Below, piece after piece: positions 46,762 through 57,282 of a DNA stretch of 64,000 nucleotides. The position numbers were made by a program, and so were the translations under genes. The stretch's first letter is position 1, and the number at the start of each line of letters is the position of its first letter. The notes below the pieces were generated by a model, which was not told the DNA's origin, ran no database searches, and was given only the letters and a program-made list of their open reading frames with translations. The stretch covers positions 248,001 through 312,000 of the forward strand of contig JAKLMB010000023.1 of assembly GCA_022813625.1 (NCBI GenBank), in the 5' to 3' direction. Source of the DNA: Aaosphaeria pasadenensis. Its lineage: Eukaryota > Ascomycota > Dothideomycetes > Pleosporales.

Positions 46762-48539
46762 GTAAATAACCCCCATCCCCCCTCCAAACAAAGGCGAAAG
46801 ACGAAGAGATAAAAGGAGGATACATCACGGAAAGAAGAGGATGATATACATATATCTAGGCCGGGCCAGCCCCCCAATCAATGGATTAGGGGGCTTCCAA
46901 AACAATTTTTCTCGCGCGCCACTCCGGGGAGGGGGCTACATTCATCACGAGATGTAGATGTTTTAAGTTTCTAGTTCGGGGGAAACTTTACTCGTGGTAA
47001 ATGTGGTAGACTACTTCCTTCATCTTCTCTCCGATCAAGACACACACACACACACCAGTACTAAAGTTATGGAAAGCCAGACAGACATGTTTAGTAGCAG
47101 CGAGCTCTCGGTCTCATATCTACTAGCATTAGCGTGTTTTTTGGACTACCATAATCGAATTAAACAATCAATCAATCAATCAATCCATCCATCCATCTAC
47201 AAATCCAAGCAAATTTAGCCACTGTCAATTGAAGTGTTTCCACTGGCGTTGTGTTTATGCCATACCATAACCAACCTTAACTCACGTAGGTCCTTGCCCA
47301 TACAGAACGTCGTCCTTCGACAGGCTCGAAGAGAGAGGGTGGGAATGTATTCGAGATGTTCGCCCACCGACATGAACCCAACCCTTCACAATTGTAACAG
47401 GAACTTCGTACACCCTTGCCCTTCCCGAGTAGGAAAGGTACTGCTGTCTCTACTCACCAGGATGACAAATGCTAGGTGAGTACTCCAAGAAATGAATAAT
47501 AGGTTTTGGGGTTGGGGTTGGGGTCGAACGAGTTTGTAGCTTAGCTATACACATACATAGGAGAAATACATGCAACGAAAAATAGGATACTTACGCTTTG
47601 ACGACAGGAATGAATGGCGTCAATGCAACGGGACTCAATTGCATTACTTGCCTGCAAGCCTTACCTACCTACCTACAGAGCTCACCATTCGGTGTCTGAC
47701 TACCTAGGTGGGTAGGTATATGATGACCCTTCTTCCCCTCTCCCATTGTTCTTTATACGTTTTATTTTGGAGTCTTTCGGTTTTCTGGGGCAGAAGCTGG
47801 AGGTTGCAAGGCTGGGAGAGGTGGATTGAGGTTTGAGAGTGACCGACTGATTGATTGCTTGATGGCAGGCACTGACAGGGCTAGGTATAAGTACATCCTC
47901 CTCACCGCGCGTATAAAAACCTTCGGCGAGATTATCGGTGTTGTTATCAACTTACCAATTACCAACCCATCACAGCAGCATCACCCCAGTCATGGACAAG
48001 GATGTCTCTACCATTTCCCTGGGGTCCTTAACTCTGTCAAAGGTCAATTGGTTCAGTCCTGATGTCAAAAGTCGCCAAGTATTCACGTTTTCCTCGGGAA
48101 GATTAGGAACGTCCAACGTCCAATTGACTTGACCTTTTGTCGAAAGTTCAAAGATGGGAAGAGGTGCAGTGCAGGGCAATGTTGAGGTCGTAAGTCGGGC
48201 CGAGGTAACGTTGTGAAACTAACGAAATATCCCGTTACATGTGTACATCCATACATGTACATGTACGCCACGATGACAAGGGGGATTGATGTGCGTGCGA
48301 AGGTATGGAAGAGAGTAATGCTGAGATGTTTGTTTTATGACTATGGATGGGTATATGTAAAACCCACCATGGGACGATAGTGTTTAGTGAGTTGATTGGC
48401 ACGGAGGTGACGTGCGAGTGGAGTTCTCGCGACATTCGACATCGGCCGGTTCGGTCCTCTCGATTGATCGATTGACATTGGGCCTATTGCGGGTGCGAGA
48501 CAGACACGCTCGTCCAGCGGCCAGCCACCACGACGGCTA
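46762..48539. other. Intergenic, simple repeats only
   Basis: About 1.8 kb. It contains a tetranucleotide microsatellite, a three-run GGGG motif and several TACCTA/TAGGTA motifs (47.66-47.72 kb). No gene is recognised. Confidence 0.5.
47165..47197 (+). repeat. Compound microsatellite (CAAT)5 then (CCAT)3
   Basis: Five CAAT units pass directly into CCAT units, a typical compound microsatellite. No function is apparent. Confidence 0.9.
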
Positions 48540-49862
48540 ATGATGTCTAGAACGCTAGGTCAGGCTCAGGTTTCGTTATCTCGCTCTTGGGGGAGGAGGC
48601 ATAAGCTTTCGTTAGTGGGTGTGCCGTCCCGCTCGAGGTACATAAGTTCGCGAGGTGAAGCTACACATGCGGGTTTTAAGAGCGACGTTCGCTTTCGACA
48701 GCGTTGGCTTGTGAAGAGAGAGTTCAGCTCCGGGTTTTCTACTTTCAGGGACAATTGGATTGATAAGGACTCCTTCTCCTCTATCGACTTGCAACCTATA
48801 AATCCTAGGACTGCTGCGACGACGATTTCGAAGTCACTACGCCAGACATCGACATTCAGTTCCAAGGCCACCACCATGGACAGCAGTCCAGATATCTCTG
48901 AACCCTCCACCGCACCCTCATCCACCTGCAGCACACCCAAAACCTTCCTCGCCACCCTCGCCAAATACAACCTCACAGAGCAATCCCTCCTCCAAATCCA
49001 CGATGACCTCGTCACGCTCGCCCGGGAAGCCGGCCAAATGATGCTGGACGCAGACCCAACGCTCCAACCCCCAACGACCAAGAAGAACACCAGCGACCTC
49101 GTCACGCTCACGGACCGCGCAATCGAAACCATGATCCTAACCCGCCTCTCCGCCTCCCACCCGACCATCCACTTCCTCGGCGAAGAAACCTCCAAGACCA
49201 ACCAGCGCCTCACCCCCAACCCGACATTCATCTGCGACCCCATCGACGGCACCCTCAACTTCATCCACGGCTTCCCCAACACCGCCGTCTCGCTCGCCCT
49301 CGCCATCGACAAGAACCCCGTCGTCGGCGTCGTCTTCAACCCCTTCCGCGGCGACCTGTACACCGCGATAAAACACCGCGGCGCGTTCCTCACCACGCCC
49401 ACCCGCACATCCAAACTCCCCCTGAACCCCATCCCCCGGCCGCTCCCCTCGCTGTCGAGCTGCCTCGTAGCGCTGGAATGGGGCTCCGAGCGCAGCGGCG
49501 CGAACTGGGATCTCCGGACGCGCGTGGCGAAGACCCTGCTGTCTGCGAAGGAGGAGGACGGCGGGGGGAAGATGGTGCGGTCGATACGGAGCTCCGGGTC
49601 CGCGGCGCTCGATCTGTGCTACGTCGCTGCGGGCCAGCTCGACGTGTTCTGGGAGGGTGGATGCTGGGCTTGGGATGTTTGTGCGGGGTGGTGCGTGCTA
49701 GAGGAGGCGGGCGGGTTGGTCGTGGGTGCGAATCCGGGGGAGTGGGAGGTCGAGCTCGAGGGGAGGAGGTATCTTGGTGTTAGGGGGGCGAAGAGGGGGG
49801 AGCAGAGGGGGGTGGTGGGGGAGGTTTGGGGGGTCATGGGGGATGGGAGGTTTGTGTTTTGA
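48540..49862 (+). CDS. Inositol-monophosphatase-type phosphatase
   Basis: A single exon. From ATG 48540 it is 440 aa; an internal ATG at 48876 (M113, context CACCATGG) would give 328 aa, closer to normal IMPase/QutG length. The catalytic part has FLGEETS, the metal-binding ICDPIDGTLNFIHGFPNTAVSLAL, VGVVFNPFRGDLYTA and CYVAAGQLDVFWEGGCWAWDVCAGWCVLEEAGG, so Mg-dependent phosphomonoesterase activity is expected. Inositol-1-phosphate is the likely substrate, though the fungal QutG branch is less certain. The N-terminal extension is rich in Arg/Ser with almost no acidic residues in its first 39 positions, resembling a mitochondrial presequence. It contains no stop over 112 codons, so two start sites or dual targeting are possible. 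Confidence 0.88.
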   Translation: MMSRTLGQAQVSLSRSWGRRHKLSLVGVPSRSRYISSRGEATHAGFKSDVRFRQRWLVKREFSSGFSTFRDNWIDKDSFSSIDLQPINPRTAATTISKSLRQTSTFSSKATTMDSSPDISEPSTAPSSTCSTPKTFLATLAKYNLTEQSLLQIHDDLVTLAREAGQMMLDADPTLQPPTTKKNTSDLVTLTDRAIETMILTRLSASHPTIHFLGEETSKTNQRLTPNPTFICDPIDGTLNFIHGFPNTAVSLALAIDKNPVVGVVFNPFRGDLYTAIKHRGAFLTTPTRTSKLPLNPIPRPLPSLSSCLVALEWGSERSGANWDLRTRVAKTLLSAKEEDGGGKMVRSIRSSGSAALDLCYVAAGQLDVFWEGGCWAWDVCAGWCVLEEAGGLVVGANPGEWEVELEGRRYLGVRGAKRGEQRGVVGEVWGVMGDGRFVF

Positions 49863-50080
49863 AGGGGGAAGGAGGAGGACGAGGTTATGATTGATGAATT
49901 AATTGAATGCTTGAGAGTTCCTGGGAAAGGGATAGAGGGTAATACCATGATGAATGAAATGAAATGAAAAGATATACATATCAGATCCCTGATGCCAGCA
50001 TACACACACCATCGTACCATCTATAACTCTTCACTGACACTCCATTCAGTACCTTTGACGCCCACCGTCTCCAATGCCCC

Positions 50081-51100
50081 CTAAATCCGATGACAGAACA
50101 AATACAGCGGGCTCTCCCCATTCCTATTTCTCTCCTTCCCCCACCCGACCATCCCGAGCGTCTGCTCCGTCGCCTGCTGCTGCCCATGATGAAACTGCAC
50201 TCCCTTCGCCCACCTCCCATTCCCCAGCTCTATACACTCGGTGACAGCCCACCCCTGACAATCCGCGTCAGGCAACCTCATCGCGCCAATGAGCCGATTC
50301 ACCGTCCACCCGCTATCCACCTGCATCGGCTCGACCGTCAACGGGACGCCCGACGTCTCCCACGGCGGCCAGTTACAATGAATGCGGTACACGGCCGTCG
50401 TCTCCGCGGGCTGGCACACCGTGTGGCCCGGCAAGTCGCCCTCCGGCTTCACAGTCGCGTCGTTTTGGGCGCCCGGGACCGCGCCGGATCCGCCGTCGAT
50501 GATGGGAGGGGGAGGCTTGAAGGGGAAGGGGAGGCCCATTCCCATTCCCCCCATGCCGTAGGGCATGCCCATGCCCATGCCCATGCCTGTCATCCCGCCT
50601 GGATACATCCCGCCGACGCCGACGCCGCCGAGGACGGGGGGAGCGGTGCCAGGGACCCAGGGGAGGCCGCCGGCTGCGAAGGGCGCGGGGAAGCCGCCGT
50701 AGCCTGAGCCCCAGTTTAGGGGGGAGATTCCGGAGCCCGGGATAGGAGGCGGTGGGAACGGTGGGTGTGAGGGGTGCTGCGTGTAGAGGGCTGGGCCGCC
50801 GTTTGGATGGAGGGGAGGGTGGCCTGGGATGGGGAGGGAGGCGTAGGGGGGTGGTGGTCCGATGGGGAGGGCCATGCCGGGTGGTGGTGCTGGGGCTGGC
50901 GGCGGTGGTGCGGCTGCTGGGTTGCCGAGGAGGACGGCGGCTCCTGGTGCTGGGCCGTTGACGATGACGCCGACGGGGGCTCCTGGGGGTGCTTGGAGTG
51001 CTTCCTCGAAGGCTGGTGGCGGCGGTGCGTCGTGGTTGATGTTGGGGTTTTGGCTTACGTCGACGAGCCACTGGTGTCCCGGTGGTGGTGGTCCAGCCAT
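50081..51100 (-). CDS. Proline-rich conserved fungal protein, function unknown
   Basis: A single exon of 339 aa on the minus strand. Residues 1-215 are very Pro/Gly/Ala-rich, with a Gly-Met repeat (GMTGMGMGMGMPYGMGGMGMG) at about 168-190, and likely disordered. The last ~115 residues look like a folded, conserved domain: HTVCQPAETTAVYRIHCNWPPWE, MQVDSGWTVNRLIGAMRLP, GWAVTECIELGNGRWAKG and QQATEQTLGMVGWGKERN. I do not recognise a named family. It ends only 218 bases from the convergent IMPase gene. Overlapping open frames in the GC-rich part are shadows. Confidence 0.75.
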   Translation of the reverse strand: MAGPPPPGHQWLVDVSQNPNINHDAPPPPAFEEALQAPPGAPVGVIVNGPAPGAAVLLGNPAAAPPPPAPAPPPGMALPIGPPPPYASLPIPGHPPLHPNGGPALYTQHPSHPPFPPPPIPGSGISPLNWGSGYGGFPAPFAAGGLPWVPGTAPPVLGGVGVGGMYPGGMTGMGMGMGMPYGMGGMGMGLPFPFKPPPPIIDGGSGAVPGAQNDATVKPEGDLPGHTVCQPAETTAVYRIHCNWPPWETSGVPLTVEPMQVDSGWTVNRLIGAMRLPDADCQGWAVTECIELGNGRWAKGVQFHHGQQQATEQTLGMVGWGKERNRNGESPLYLFCHRI

Positions 51101-51959
51101 CTAGGGGTGTAGATGAGGAGTTAAAGGAAGGTTTGGAAATTGAGGAGTTAGAGAGACTGGAAATCTAGGAACGTATCGAGATAGGTTGGCCTCTGGACTC
51201 AGGTGTTCAGGAGTTGAGATAAGCCGGGGAGATGATCCGTCAACATCTTGAGAGATGTTGGTGGTTTATATGTCGGCAAAGCAATGATGCAGGTGTGAAT
51301 AGACAGGCATGGGCGTTGACGTGAATAGATAGACATGAGCCTTGACATGACGAACACGGACGTCGAGAATTGTGCGCGCTGGCAAGTTGTCCCAACGGAA
51401 TGTTTAGTGATATGGGAGTGACGAGCGTTGTGTGAAGAATGTACAAGTATTTTTGATATCGTAGTGAATTCTTGGTATCACTGAACCTAAACTGTGAATC
51501 TTATGAGTGATTTAGTTGCGCCGTGCCGGTCCGTCGTCGTACGTTTGAAGATTATGTGATGTCGTGTTGTGTGAATAGTAACCTGTGGTTTAGCATCAGT
51601 CACTCTAGAAGGTTGGTCTGCGCCAGCTGTGACAACAAGGCTCGATGGATGTCGTCTTCCATGCTGGCTATCATTGAATGCAGAGCATAAAGCGAACGCC
51701 GAACCGTTGGATAGAACTCGAAAAATCAGAAAGAAAAATATGGGCCTATAGTGATCCAGGAATATCAAGTACGTGGAAGCAAACGAGTGTAATGTCTTGG
51801 AATCGAATGTTATATTAGACAATGAAGAAAAGTAAAGAAGTCTAAAAATCCAGTAGTGGCAGCAAAGATGCATTATTTACATCGCGGCGAATCATGCAAC
51901 GTTGAGCCATGGATCCCCACATCAACACGGCCGCTCAGGTTGTCTTACGTCGTCAATGT
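51101..51959. other. Intergenic, nothing recognised
   Basis: About 860 bases between the start of the proline-rich gene and the end of the AA9 gene. Only short, motif-free frames. Confidence 0.45.
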
Positions 51960-52731
51960 TTAGCAGGTCGCAACCTTGGGGCCAGGGACGATGTAAGAGT
52001 TGAAGTTGTTGTAGATGTTGGCCGTGTATCCTGGATCGGATGACTTCACGTGACCAGGAATCTTGACGGTAGGCTTCGGGCTTCCGGAGCCACCGCCAGT
52101 AACCTTGACTTGAGCGCATGCGACGTAGAACTGAGGTGGCGATCCCGGGTTGTGGATGCCGAGCTGCTCGATGCGAAGAAGGTAGTCACCAGCCGAGATG
52201 CAGGAAGGAAGCTGAACGCTATAGGTTACTGTGGAATATGAGTAAAACGCAACGAAGCAAGACACGGCCTACTCACAGCTCATATCCCACTTTGCCTGAC
52301 CTCCACTGAAGGATGGGCCAATCTCCTTAATCTTGAACCAGTCGGTCGAGCCATCGGCAGCTACTGCGTCCGAAACCTTGGTCATATAGAAGGAGACAGG
52401 GCCTTGGTGGTAGACAGCAGTGTCGGCAGTGAAGGAAACAGACGAGCCTGCGGCCACAGAGACCGTCGTGGTGTTACCTCCTCCAGAAGATGCGCCGACA
52501 TTGCACCTCAAGTCGTTGGAGCTAAGGGAAGTGACGGGCGAGTTGTAGTTGGAATTTGTCCGAACATTCTGGTATTTTGCACCCTTTGCTCCGTTTGCAG
52601 TGAGGTACTGGAATATGTCTAGCAGTTTCAGTATACGAAATGACCATGAAGACTCATCTATACATACAGTGGCCCTGTGCTACCTCAGCAAGAGCCGCAA
52701 GGAGGAGAGTGGCAGCAGCAAATGTCTTCAT
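51960..52731 (-). CDS. AA9 lytic polysaccharide monooxygenase, secreted
   Basis: Three exons on the minus strand, 52668-52731, 52277-52618 and 51960-52228, give 224 aa. The signal peptide MKTFAAATLLLAALAEVAQG ends exactly before His21, which becomes the N-terminal His1 of the copper histidine brace. The second brace residue is His92 in VYHQGPVSFYM. The axial Tyr170 lies in QFYVAC with Gln168, and the second-sphere His161 precedes it (GIHNPGS). The enzyme oxidatively cleaves cellulose or related beta-glucans with an electron donor and O2 or H2O2. The chain ends shortly after YIVPGPKVATC, with no linker or CBM1. Intron 1 interrupts the codon right after His1. A TATA box lies ~100 bases upstream, and the copper amine oxidase gene is divergent from it. 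Confidence 0.95.
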
Positions 52732-52826
52732 GATGATAACTGATCAATGAACAACTCGCAAAAAGGTGTCGATACTGGTAGATTGTTCGAGGAAAGCGTG
52801 CCGCGTAACTTTCCACCGGGAGAGGG

Positions 52827-52834
52827 CTTATATA
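52827..52834 (-). promoter_or_regulatory. TATA box of the AA9 gene
   Basis: The minus strand reads TATATAAG, 96-103 bases upstream of the AA9 start codon at 52731. Spacing and sequence are those of a strong fungal core promoter. Confidence 0.65.
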
Positions 52835-53684
52835 CCAATCCACATAGCAGCCTGACTCTTCTATACCTGCCATGGTGCAATATTGGACTAATTACTCAAA
52901 TTGCACCAGATAGGTTGACTGTTCAGACTTGATTGGCGTTCGCATTGGCACCTAAATGAATTGGTGCCCAGTGCACTTGGTGCTTTTGTTCGGTAATCCC
53001 TCGGTAAGTGTCCGGATGACCTGGTGTAGGGGAGGTAACGTGGTTTGTCGAAATCCATATATATCGGTCTAGAATTAAAGGGTGACAAAAGAGATCGGTC
53101 GTGATTTGGATAGGGGTGCTGGAAGGGTCAGCAATATAAAGAGTATGGCAAATGCCATTTCGCGAATCTCGGCTTGAGAACGTGCCCATGGGGAAGTGAG
53201 TCTGGTAACCAATGAACATGAGGAAAACAGATGATTCGCATGGCCGTAAGTGAAACTTTTGTGGGGATGATACAATCTATCGGTTGGTCGCTGTCACGTT
53301 GGAAGTGCCAAATACAGTAATATAATCGGTAATATTGATATAGTGCTTGGACAGCCCGATTCGGCTACAGTCAAGGGCCTGGAAGAACAATAGGCAGTAT
53401 TCAAGAAAAACCAGCTTATACTAAGAATGATGTCAGTACCAGGCTGTGCCATGATCAATTGGTGTATGGGGGAATCTTTCAGGGGGCACGCGAAGGCGTT
53501 TCCAAACTCTGGTGACTGCCAACCGCAGAAAAAATCGGGTCAAATGCTGTCGACCATGTACTTAGAACTTCGGGATGATATTGTACGTTGTCCATAGTTC
53601 GATATATGGCAGACTACTCAAGTCGACCCAAATGGACCTAGGGAATGAAGGGTGCAACTGCGACTATTTGGCATCAAAATTGAT

Positions 53685-53708
53685 CACGTGTGCTACGTGT
53701 GCTACGTG
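53685..53708 (+). repeat. CACGTG followed by two TGCTACGTG repeats
   Basis: A perfect E-box palindrome CACGTG is directly followed by two identical 9-mers, TGCTACGTG, so the ACGTG core recurs with 9-base spacing. It lies ~680 bases before the amine oxidase ATG and ~950 before AA9. It could bind bHLH/bZIP-type factors; this is inference. Confidence 0.5.
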
Positions 53709-54387
53709 TTGAAGATAAGTCAGACAGCGGAGTCTCTTGTCCGACGATGGAATCTGATTTCCGATGAATGTTTTGATATGACTATTACGAAGTGGGCTGG
53801 ATTAACGGGAGTTGCTCAGAGATAGGCCAGGGTTTATCAGTTGAAAGGCTTGGATATGCCTGCACGTAGCACTAGCCAGGTTGATAGGAATCAAGGACTG
53901 TATGACTGGAACCTGGGAGACAAGCTGACTGTGGCGGAGAGGTCTGTAGCATGTGTGTAACGCAGTAGAACCATACATCATCAAGAAATAGAGGGATGAA
54001 TACTACTCGTATCATAGATGTCCAGGTGTCCGTACGTGTTTGTGTTAGGTAGGTTGTAGGTATCTTGTCTGGTGGGAGTGCGGGGTAGTTAGATACAGGG
54101 GCGATTGTTCTTCCCACGTTGACACTAATCCCAATAAGACAAGTCCACCCGGCTTATCTCCATCATCGACCGAGAAACTGACTTGTACTGGCTGATGAGA
54201 CTATCAAATCGCACTACGCTTGGAAGGCCGACAATGTTAGGTAAAAACTTCCATCATCGCCCTCTTCCGACATCTTTACGTGATCTCACTATAAGAACAT
54301 AACACTCTTCCATCATTCAATTCCCCTCCTAAGAAGTTCACTTCCATGGTAGCATCATCATTGGCTTAAAACTACTTGCTTTGCACA

Positions 54388-56684
54388 ATGTCCACAGAAG
54401 CCATCGCCACCAGCCCTTCGGCATCGACCGCCAAGAGTGTTGCGACCCATCCTCTTGCACCTTTGTCAGCACAAGAACTCACATCTGCTGCATCGATAAT
54501 CAAGGCTTCATGGCCAGCACATACAGACCTTCATTTCAAGGTCGTGACGCTGGAAGAACCACCGAAGGCCGAAGTCCTGAAGTATCTAGATGCTGAACAT
54601 CAAAAGACTACTCTTCCAAGTATCAGTCGAAAGGCATTCGTGAATTACTACATACGCAACACCGTGAGTCCAGATTGATACATGCATTGAAAGACGTAGG
54701 CATTGACCAGGCTATGTTCAGAATAAATTCCATGAGGCCATTGTAGATCTTTCTACCGGACACGTAGTTTCCAATGTGCTGCTCGGCCCCTTTTTCCATG
54801 CCAACGGAGATGGCGAGGAAATCGTGGCCATTGAGAAAGCGGTGCTTCAGGATGAAAGCGTAAAAGCAGAGATTGCCAAACTCCAGCTCCCAGAAGGAAC
54901 TGTGGTCATTTCAGACCCTTGGATCTACGGTCAGCGAATTCATGCATGCATAAATGTTCTAAGAGCTGACTAGGAGTATAGGATCTGATGGTGTCAACGA
55001 TGAGGAAAGGCTGTATCAATGTTTCCTCTATTTGCGTGATCCCATGAACCCAGGAGAAGCGGACTCAAATCACTACGCACTTCCGTTGCCCATATCCCCT
55101 GTTGTTAGCACCGCCGATAACAACAAGGTAATCCGTATCGACATCATGCCAACAGGTGTCGATAACACCATCAAACCAATTGGCCCATACAAAGTGCAAC
55201 CACCAAATGAATATGTTTCAGAGTACCAAAAGTTGCGAACAGACCTGAAGCCATTGAGAGTTGTTCAGCCAGAAGGCGCAAGCTTCCAAGTGACCCGAGA
55301 GGGCACATCGAGTATCCTTGCGTGGCAAAAGTGGAAGTTCAGAGTGGGATTCAACCAGAGAGAAGGCATGGTCTTGTACGATGTGAGTAACAGTCTGCCA
55401 TTGTCAGATCCTATACTAATTGTCCCAGCTACGATACGACGGACGCCCATTGTTCTATCGACTAAGTCTTTCTGACATGAACATCCCCTATGCTGACCCA
55501 CGCCACCCCTTCCACAAGAAATCCGCTTTCGATCTTGGCGATGCAGGAGCAGGAATCATGGCAAACAACCTCAAGCTCGGTTGTGACTGCTTAGGATCAA
55601 TCTACTACCTGGACGCAGTACTATCCGACGACAAGGGCGGCGTCACTCCAATGGACAACGTGGTTTGCATACACGAACAGGACGCCGGTATCGGTTGGAA
55701 GCATACCAATTATCGAACTGGCCGCGCTGCCGTTGTACGCTCCCGCGAGCTTGTGCTCCAATCCATCATCACCGTCTCCAATTACGAGTACATTCTGGCC
55801 TTCATTTTCAACCAGGCCGGAGAGATCGATTACGAGATTCGAGCAACAGGTATACTGAGCACGCAACCGATTGATGAGGGCATTGAAGTACCTTTTGGAA
55901 CGGTCGTCCATCCTGGCGTTCTCGCCGTTCATCATCAACACATCTTCAGTCTGCGCGTTGATCCAATGATTGACGGGCTTGATAACCGCGTCGCATATGA
56001 GGAAGCCCACGCCATGCCTCGATCAGACTTCAACCCTCACGGCACTGGATACTTCACCAAGGAAACCGTAATCTCGGAATCTGGAGGCTACGATCTTGAC
56101 TACGACAAGAACCGCACATTCAAAATCCAAAACGCCAATGTTCGCAACCCCATCAATGGAAAACCCGTAGCCTACAAAATCCAGGCCCCACCGTTCCAAA
56201 AGATCTTGTCAGACAAGGATAGCTTCAACTACAAGCGCGCGGAGTTCTCAGACCACAACATCTACGTCGTGAAGCATCGCGATGGCGAACTCTACGCAGG
56301 AGGAAAATACACGAACCAGTCGCGAGGCGGAACCGGCGTGCGATCGTGGGCAGATCGAAAGGACAACGTTCAAGACACCGATCTGGTTGTCTACATCCAA
56401 GCGGGCATCAACCACGTGCCACGCATTGAGGTAAGCTGAACCACGCTCGCTCTACTTATTATTACTCAACTAACTTTGTACGTTAGGATTTCCCCGTGAT
56501 GCCTTGCGAGATTTTGAAGATTCATATGAAGCCTGTCAATTTCTTCGACAAAAACCCTGCGCTCGATGTCGCGCCTAGCGAGCAGGGGTTCAATAAGAGT
56601 GTTTTGGTTAGTGAGCAACATCACCAGCCTACTGTGGAAGCAACCATCGACAAGGACGGTGCATGCTGTGGACCGAAGTTATGA
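54388..56684 (+). CDS. Copper amine oxidase (topaquinone type)
   Basis: Five exons, 54388-54663, 54722-54929, 54982-55382, 55429-56430 and 56487-56684, give 694 aa. It oxidises primary amines to aldehydes with release of ammonia and H2O2. The topaquinone precursor is Tyr414 in TVSNYEY. The catalytic base is Asp330 (AFDLGDAGAG). Copper ligands are His464 and His466 (HHQHIFSLRVD) and His624 (INHVPRIEDFPVMP). Other family motifs are NLKLGCDCLGSIYYLDA, CIHEQDAGIGWKHTNYRTG and EEAHAMPRSDFNPHGTGYFTKE. The C-terminus ends in PKL, a weak type-1 peroxisomal signal; yeast amine oxidases are peroxisomal. No signal peptide is seen. I use ATG 54388; an upstream in-frame TTG is ignored. It is divergent from the AA9 gene. 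Confidence 0.95.
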
Positions 56685-57282
56685 GTTGGATCAATGCTAC
56701 AGTAATAAGCAAATATCAGTTGGGTAATTTTTGTGGAATTCATCACCCTTGCAGCGCTTCGCATCAACAGTTGGTACAAGCAAGGAGAGTTAAGACGTTG
56801 AAATAGATAGAATTTCTACCATTGGGCATTTTTAATAAATTCTCGAATGATTCATGATGCTCTTTGTTATAATTTCGCGTGAATCTGATATGTTACGTTG
56901 ACGAGGTCAATTCCTTTGTGGTCTCAAAATATCAATGAATGTTATACTTTAATGAAGCGTTACTGCTAGAGAGCAGTGTCATTGCAAATGTGTCAGTCAT
57001 AGATCACTTTTCAAAAGAGCTACATAAATAAAGCAATAGTCAATTTTCACCTATAAGCAGACTAAGATACACATTCACTGAATCTATTGGATGTATGAAG
57101 GTGATGGGGCGTGGTGAAGAGTGGTGAAGGGTTGCGTTCACTTCCCCATGCTCTGTCTGCCCTAAAAGTCTTGGCTCACCGTGCGCGTAGCTCAATCGCA
57201 ACTTCCAACTGAAAGAACTCACCTAACTTCACATCCAACAACAACCTCAAAAAAAACACAGCGAATCCTTCTCAAAGTCAAC
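56685..57282. other. Short intergenic region, nothing recognised
   Basis: About 600 bases between the amine oxidase and CstF64-like genes. A/T-rich, no gene. Confidence 0.45.

Larger units (their letters stand above)
52732..54387. other. Divergent promoter, AA9 LPMO / copper amine oxidase
   Basis: A 1.66-kb spacer with no supportable gene. It holds the AA9 TATA box and a CACGTG/TGCTACGTG tandem element, listed separately. Short open frames on the minus strand lack motifs. Confidence 0.5.

Noticed and set aside
48566..49432. 288-codon minus-strand frame antisense to the IMPase gene
   Set aside because: It is the reverse shadow of a GC-rich coding exon. The plus frame has all IMPase motifs and the antisense frame has none.
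50373..51071. 232-codon second frame on the same strand as the proline-rich gene
   Set aside because: It is an Arg/Pro shadow produced by Pro-rich codons; the other frame has a clear start, a conserved-looking end and better composition.
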